A stretch of DNA of 7,321 bases from Coriobacteriia bacterium (lineage in GTDB: Bacteria; Actinomycetota; Coriobacteriia; Anaerosomatales; JAHIQC01). The notes below the pieces were generated by a model that ran no database searches, was not told where the DNA came from, and worked only from the letters and a program-made list of their open reading frames with translations. How positions within the stretch are numbered: the first letter of the stretch is position 1; each line of letters begins with the position of its first letter. Where the stretch lies: positions 1 through 7,321 of the forward strand of contig JAURYZ010000181.1 in the NCBI GenBank assembly GCA_030653635.1, read 5' to 3'. The translations under genes were made by a program, and so were the position numbers. Positions 1 through 7,321 of this stretch are shown here, in pieces.

Positions 1-1646
<1,646 letters not shown>

Positions 1647-1661
1647 TCAGCGCTACGTCCC

Positions 1662-1667
1662 AGGAGG
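1662..1667 (+). promoter_or_regulatory. Shine-Dalgarno fixing the start of the foldase gene
   Basis: A perfect AGGAGG lies four bases before the ATG at 1672. It fixes that ATG as the start, rather than the in-frame ATG at 1603, which lies inside mfd and would put 23 unrelated residues before a clear signal peptide. Confidence 0.85.
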
Positions 1668-1671
1668 GTAC

Positions 1672-2649
1672 ATGAAAGCGTTTCGCGTTGTCGTCTCTCT
1701 CGCGCTTGTCGCGGGGTTGTTCCTCGGCATCACCGGTTGTTCTGACAAAGACGTGGCAGCTCGCGTCAACGGTGAGGTCATCAAGAAGTCCGAACTCGAT
1801 GCACAGGTAGACAAGCTCATAGAGCAGTACCCCCAGATGTTCGAAGGCGCTGATGGCGAAGGTCGTCTCATCGACTTCCAGCAGCGATTGCTCGACAACA
1901 TGATCAATAACGTCCTGATCCGCCAAGCGGCCAAGGATGCGGGCATCAAGGTCACCGACGCTGACGTCAAGAAGAAGATCGAAGAGCTCAAGGCCGGTTT
2001 CAGCACGCAGGATCAGTTCGATCAGGCGCTGGCGCAGGCGGGCATGGATGTCGCCACACTCGAGTCGCAGATCAGCGATCAGCTCGTGACCGAGCAGCTC
2101 ATCGCCACGCTCAACAAGGATACCGAGGTCTCCGACAAGGAGATCTCCGAGTACTACGAAGCGAACAAGGCTCAGTTCGCCGAGCAGGCGGCAGTCCACG
2201 CGGCGCACATCCTGTTTGACCCGAAGGACAAAGCCACCGGTGAGAAGGTACTGGCCGAGCTCAAGTCGGGCGGGGATTTCGCCGCGCTGGCCAAGCAGTA
2301 CTCCAAGGATCCGGCCTCCGGCGCCGCCGGTGGCGACCTAGGCTGGCCCACGACGCCTTACGACACCGATTTTCAGGCTACGGCCGACAAGCTCAAGGTC
2401 AATGAGATCTCCGGTCTTGTCGAGACCCAGTTCGGCTGGCACATCATCAAGCTTCTTGAGAAGCGTGAAGATCGCCAGAAGCCGCTGGGCGAGGTCAAGG
2501 ATCAGATCAAGCAGATCATCGTGCAGCAGCGCAACGCCGATGCCTACCTGACCTTCCTTGACGATCTTCGTGCCAAGGCCAAGATCGAGATCTTGATCGT
2601 CGATCTTCAGAAGCCGGCTACTGGCAGCACGGAGTCCACCTCCAAGTAG
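1672..2649 (+). CDS. Lipoprotein peptidyl-prolyl cis-trans isomerase (SurA/PrsA-like, PpiC-type parvulin)
   Basis: This 325-residue protein is a probable extracytoplasmic folding factor that isomerises proline bonds in exported proteins. Residues 1-23 form a lipoprotein signal: a Lys/Arg-bearing start, a hydrophobic stretch, and the lipobox I-T-G-C with Cys23 as the predicted lipidation and anchor site. A charged, helical SurA_N-like chaperone region follows (about 28-160), opening with the typical VNGE (32-35). The parvulin domain spans about 176-263: HAAHIL (176-181), SKDP (211-214), a GGDLGW segment, and the closing FGWHIIK (254-260). The tail to 325 is charged and helical. The usual aromatic after GDLGW is replaced by proline, a small departure from PrsA. 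Overall plan and lipidation resemble PrsA of Gram-positive bacteria. Substrates cannot be read from the sequence, so I give no symbol. The next gene begins 24 bases downstream, suggesting co-transcription. Confidence 0.93.
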   Translation: MKAFRVVVSLALVAGLFLGITGCSDKDVAARVNGEVIKKSELDAQVDKLIEQYPQMFEGADGEGRLIDFQQRLLDNMINNVLIRQAAKDAGIKVTDADVKKKIEELKAGFSTQDQFDQALAQAGMDVATLESQISDQLVTEQLIATLNKDTEVSDKEISEYYEANKAQFAEQAAVHAAHILFDPKDKATGEKVLAELKSGGDFAALAKQYSKDPASGAAGGDLGWPTTPYDTDFQATADKLKVNEISGLVETQFGWHIIKLLEKREDRQKPLGEVKDQIKQIIVQQRNADAYLTFLDDLRAKAKIEILIVDLQKPATGSTESTSK

Positions 2650-2662
2650 ACGGACAACAAGC

Positions 2663-2670
2663 GAGGGGGG
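2663..2670 (+). promoter_or_regulatory. Shine-Dalgarno supporting the GTG start of mazG
   Basis: The purine run GAGGGGGG ends three bases before GTG at 2674; its 5' half is better spaced, about seven bases from the start. This GTG puts the first beta strand of the methylase-like domain (IAIVGVG) directly at the N terminus, as expected for the family. Confidence 0.7.
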
Positions 2671-2673
2671 TCG

Positions 2674-5432
<2,759 letters not shown>

Positions 5433-5442
5433 TTGAAAGAGC

Positions 5443-5472
5443 GACGCCATGTGCATTCTTGCTGGCGTCTTT
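5443..5472 (+). terminator. Hairpin with short T run after eno (weak or leaky terminator)
   Basis: GACGCCA (5443-5449) pairs perfectly with TGGCGTC (5463-5469). Inside, after a three-base bulge, GCA (5453-5455) pairs with TGC (5460-5462) around a TTCT tetraloop. The stem is followed by only three T residues (5470-5472). It starts ten bases after the eno stop codon and ends 22 bases before the next gene. The short T run suggests partial termination or an mRNA-stabilising 3' structure rather than a complete stop, which would lower expression of the methyltransferase relative to eno. Confidence 0.55.
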
Positions 5473-5483
5473 CGGACTCGCGT

Positions 5484-5489
5484 AAGGGA
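5484..5489 (+). promoter_or_regulatory. Shine-Dalgarno supporting the GTG start of the methyltransferase
   Basis: AAGGGA lies five bases before GTG at 5495. No ATG lies in this frame until about residue 55, which would remove most of the sequence before the SAM-binding motif, so the GTG is the best start. Confidence 0.6.
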
Positions 5490-5494
5490 CGAAC

Positions 5495-6418
5495 GTGGCC
5501 GACGGCACCAACCCATACCCCGAGCTTTCTGAAGCTGGGCTTCATGAGCGCTACGGCGTGCCGCTGGACAGCGCACTGGCTAGGCGCGAGAGGCTCGCGG
5601 ATCGCTACGACATCGATTTCGGCAAGGATCGGGTATTCCCTAGACTCATCGAGGCGATGCTGGCCGAGGTGCCGGAAGGCGCCAGGGTGCTCGAGGTAGG
5701 TGCGGCCACGGGGCTTCTGACTCGACCGCTTTTGGAAAAGGCCGGTCACGTCACGGCCTTGGAGCCGTCAGAGGGAATGCTCAGACGGCTGTTGGCAAGC
5801 GACGTTGCCGAGTCACCACACCTGCGCATCACCAAAGGTATGGTTGAGGATCTCCTGCACGACCAGCGCTTTGACATTGGCGTTGTCACGTTCACTCCAA
5901 GACGCGGCGTGGGGCTCTATCGGCTGCTCATGGAGCTTGGAGTGCGCGTGAGCACCAAAGTGGTCATGCTCCTTGACGATGACGGCACGATGGACTGGGC
6001 GTATCTTGCGCGCAGTGCATCGATGCAGGGCTTTGATGTGTGCGTTCAACTCGTGACCAGCCGTGACGAAGACCCCGCTCTTCGTCGCCGCGCCGCGCTG
6101 CTGGTCGCAGACGTCCGCAGGTGGCAACCGAGCCTCGGCGAGCCGATGGAGGACTGGGCGCTTGATGCTCGCGAGCTGACCGTCCCGTTCCCACCGCCTC
6201 GTGGTGCCGCTCCGCGGCTCGTGCGCTACGTCTTGTCAGGCGGTGATCGTGCCGTACGCATCGCGACCGATGCCCGCGGCATCGATCGGCTGTACGGCAA
6301 CCTGCGAACCGCCGTGCATCGCCTTGCGCGCGAGGATCTCACCGTAAGACGGACCGGCGATGAGATCCAGATTGTGCGATTGCCGCGAGGTGGTCACGAA
6401 GACGCATCTGTGGAATAG
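5495..6418 (+). CDS. Class I SAM-dependent methyltransferase of unknown target
   Basis: This 307-residue soluble protein has a Rossmann-type methyltransferase core. Motif I, VLEVGAATG (65-73), would bind the SAM amino-acid portion, and Glu90 in ALEPSEGML sits at the end of strand two where an acidic residue usually contacts the ribose. The strand-four region reads VTFTPRRG (131-138), unlike the common aromatic or NPPY signatures of DNA and RNA adenine methylases. A hydrophobic strand, VVMLLDDDG, follows. Residues from about 195 to 307 are Arg-rich, match no domain I recognise and could hold substrate specificity. There is no signal peptide or membrane segment. It lies between eno and pyk on the same strand, downstream of a weak terminator, and probably shares their transcript. 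Position does not show a role in glycolysis. The methyltransferase fold is well supported; the substrate (RNA, protein, lipid or small molecule) cannot be told. Confidence 0.85.
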   Translation: MADGTNPYPELSEAGLHERYGVPLDSALARRERLADRYDIDFGKDRVFPRLIEAMLAEVPEGARVLEVGAATGLLTRPLLEKAGHVTALEPSEGMLRRLLASDVAESPHLRITKGMVEDLLHDQRFDIGVVTFTPRRGVGLYRLLMELGVRVSTKVVMLLDDDGTMDWAYLARSASMQGFDVCVQLVTSRDEDPALRRRAALLVADVRRWQPSLGEPMEDWALDARELTVPFPPPRGAAPRLVRYVLSGGDRAVRIATDARGIDRLYGNLRTAVHRLAREDLTVRRTGDEIQIVRLPRGGHEDASVE

Positions 6419-6450
6419 ACTCTCGGGGGGTTCTCTTCGGCAAGACTGCT

Positions 6451-6472
6451 GGGGGACTTGGGACAGGGAGGG
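6451..6472 (+). other. Putative G-quadruplex motif overlapping the pyk ribosome binding site
   Basis: Four G runs lie on the coding strand: 6451-6455 (five G), 6460-6462, 6466-6468 and 6470-6472, separated by loops of four (ACTT), three (ACA) and one (A). This satisfies the standard pattern of runs of at least three G with loops of one to seven bases. The last two runs form the GGGAGGG Shine-Dalgarno, eight bases before the pyk ATG. Another six-G run lies at 6425-6430. Folding in mRNA would hide the ribosome binding site. The pattern is seen directly; folding and regulation are inference. Confidence 0.5.
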
Positions 6473-6479
6473 ATTCACG

Positions 6480-7321
6480 ATGCGAAGAACCAAGATTGTC
6501 GCCACGATTGGACCCGCGACCGAAAGCCGCGAAATGCTTGCCGCTTTGGTCGAGGCAGGAATCGATATCGCACGGCTGAACGCCTCGCATTCTCCCATCG
6601 ACGCGCTACAGGCGCGCCTTGAACTCATTCGAAGCGTTGCGGCGGACGCCGGTCGTCATGTGGCCGTGCTGCTCGACTTGGCCGGTCCCAAACTGAGGGT
6701 CGGCGCGATGACCCCGGGTTCTGTGCTTGAGGCGGGGAGCGCCTTTCGCATCGAGGGCCGCACGTGCCTAGGCGACGAGTCGCATGCCTGCGTGAACTAT
6801 CCAGGGTTCGCCGCAGACCTGTCCGTGGGCGACCATATCATGCTTGACGACGGATCTCTCGAGCTTACGGTCGTGTCCACCGACGGCGACCGCATCGACA
6901 CACGCGTGCTCGTGGGCGGGGTACTCACAAGCAACAAGGGCGTAAACGTCCCAGGGGTCACCCTTGGACTTGAGTCGATAACCAACAAAGACCGCGAGGT
7001 GCTCGCCTGGGGCCTCGGCGCCGGAGTTGACCTGATCGCACAATCCTTCGTGCGCTCGGCAGACGACGTGCACGAACTGCGCGCACTCATGGGTGACACA
7101 CCGATACCCATCGTGGCCAAGATTGAGAAGCACGAGGCCATCGATAACATGCAGGCGATCGTGGCCGTGGCCGACGCCGTTATGGTCGCACGCGGCGACT
7201 TGGGCGTCGAGATGGCGCCCGAACAAGTCCCGGTGCTGCAGGTGCGAATCATCCAAGCGGCGCGTGAGGCCGGCAAGCCGGTCATCGTTGCAACGCAAAT
7301 GCTTGAGTCGATGAAGTCGGC
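6480..7321 (+). CDS. pyk: Pyruvate kinase, N-terminal part (3' end outside window)
   Basis: Pyruvate kinase transfers phosphate from phosphoenolpyruvate to ADP, giving pyruvate and ATP. The frame is open from ATG 6480 to the window edge, about 280 codons of a usual 470-590. The opening MRRTKIVATIGPAT is classic. Arg32 and Asn34 lie in RLNASH, which is more often RxNFSHG. Residues 66-75 read DLAGPKLRVG, with Lys71 where potassium-dependent enzymes have Glu. The B domain spans about 75-165 and ends near KGVNVPG. The catalytic Lys214 and metal-binding Glu216 are in KIEKHE, Asp240 is in VARGDLGVE, and PVIVATQMLESM follows. The C-terminal allosteric domain is not visible. The ribosome binding site is strong, with GGAGG eight bases upstream. 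No promoter is evident in the 61-base gap, so co-transcription with the methyltransferase is likely. Confidence 0.97.
   Translation, partial: MRRTKIVATIGPATESREMLAALVEAGIDIARLNASHSPIDALQARLELIRSVAADAGRHVAVLLDLAGPKLRVGAMTPGSVLEAGSAFRIEGRTCLGDESHACVNYPGFAADLSVGDHIMLDDGSLELTVVSTDGDRIDTRVLVGGVLTSNKGVNVPGVTLGLESITNKDREVLAWGLGAGVDLIAQSFVRSADDVHELRALMGDTPIPIVAKIEKHEAIDNMQAIVAVADAVMVARGDLGVEMAPEQVPVLQVRIIQAAREAGKPVIVATQMLESMKS

Noticed and set aside
2581..2607. Inverted repeat AAGATCGA / TCGATCTT near the end of the foldase gene
   Set aside because: It lies wholly inside coding sequence where GATC-rich codons for Lys, Ile, Asp and Leu recur, and it has no T run or regulatory context.
2650..2673. Possible terminator or promoter between the foldase and mazG
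   Set aside because: The 24 bases contain only a purine-rich ribosome binding site; I see no hairpin and no promoter-like hexamers.
5433..5461. Possible promoter starting with TTGAAA after the eno stop
   Set aside because: The TTGAAA resembles a -35 box, but the bases 15-18 downstream (around ATTCTTG) do not resemble a -10, and the segment is better explained by the hairpin.
5433..5699. Overlapping plus-strand frame of 88 codons after eno
   Set aside because: It runs out of frame across the start and SAM-binding motif of the methyltransferase and shows no domain or ribosome binding site of its own.

Overview
The window is an ordinary-looking, GC-rich bacterial chromosomal segment. It carries six protein-coding genes, all on the plus strand and tightly packed. 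The gene set and the style of the proteins (mfd, then a lipoprotein PpiC foldase, then a YabN-type methylase-MazG fusion, then eno, later pyk) suggest a deep-branching actinobacterium, perhaps a Coriobacteriia-type lineage. That placement rests on remembered gene order and general resemblance, so it is tentative. I see no tRNA, rRNA, CRISPR array, insertion sequence or phage gene.

Layout. Bases 1-1646 are the C-terminal half of the transcription-repair coupling factor Mfd, whose start lies outside the window. An extended -10 promoter sits within the last codons of mfd, followed by a strong Shine-Dalgarno and a lipoprotein peptidyl-prolyl isomerase (1672-2649). After 24 bases comes a GTG-started fusion of a degenerate tetrapyrrole-methylase-like domain and two MazG domains (2674-4152). 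Its stop codon overlaps the start of enolase (4149-5432) in an ATGA. A 62-base gap holds a bulged hairpin with a short T run, a weak or leaky terminator. Next is a SAM-dependent methyltransferase of unknown target (5495-6418), then a 61-base gap with a G-quadruplex motif covering the ribosome binding site of pyruvate kinase. Pyruvate kinase (from 6480) runs off the right edge.

How it fits together. Eno and Pyk catalyse the last two steps of glycolysis: 2-phosphoglycerate to phosphoenolpyruvate, then to pyruvate with ATP formation. Mfd deals with RNA polymerase stalled at DNA lesions, MazG removes non-canonical nucleoside triphosphates, and the lipoprotein folds exported proteins. The genes therefore form a housekeeping cluster rather than one pathway.

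The points most worth a second look are the pyruvate kinase residues that predict potassium-independent activity, the G-quadruplex motif over its ribosome binding site, the unassigned methyltransferase between the two glycolytic genes, and the eroded methylase half of the MazG fusion. I found no convincing evidence of a wholly new system.
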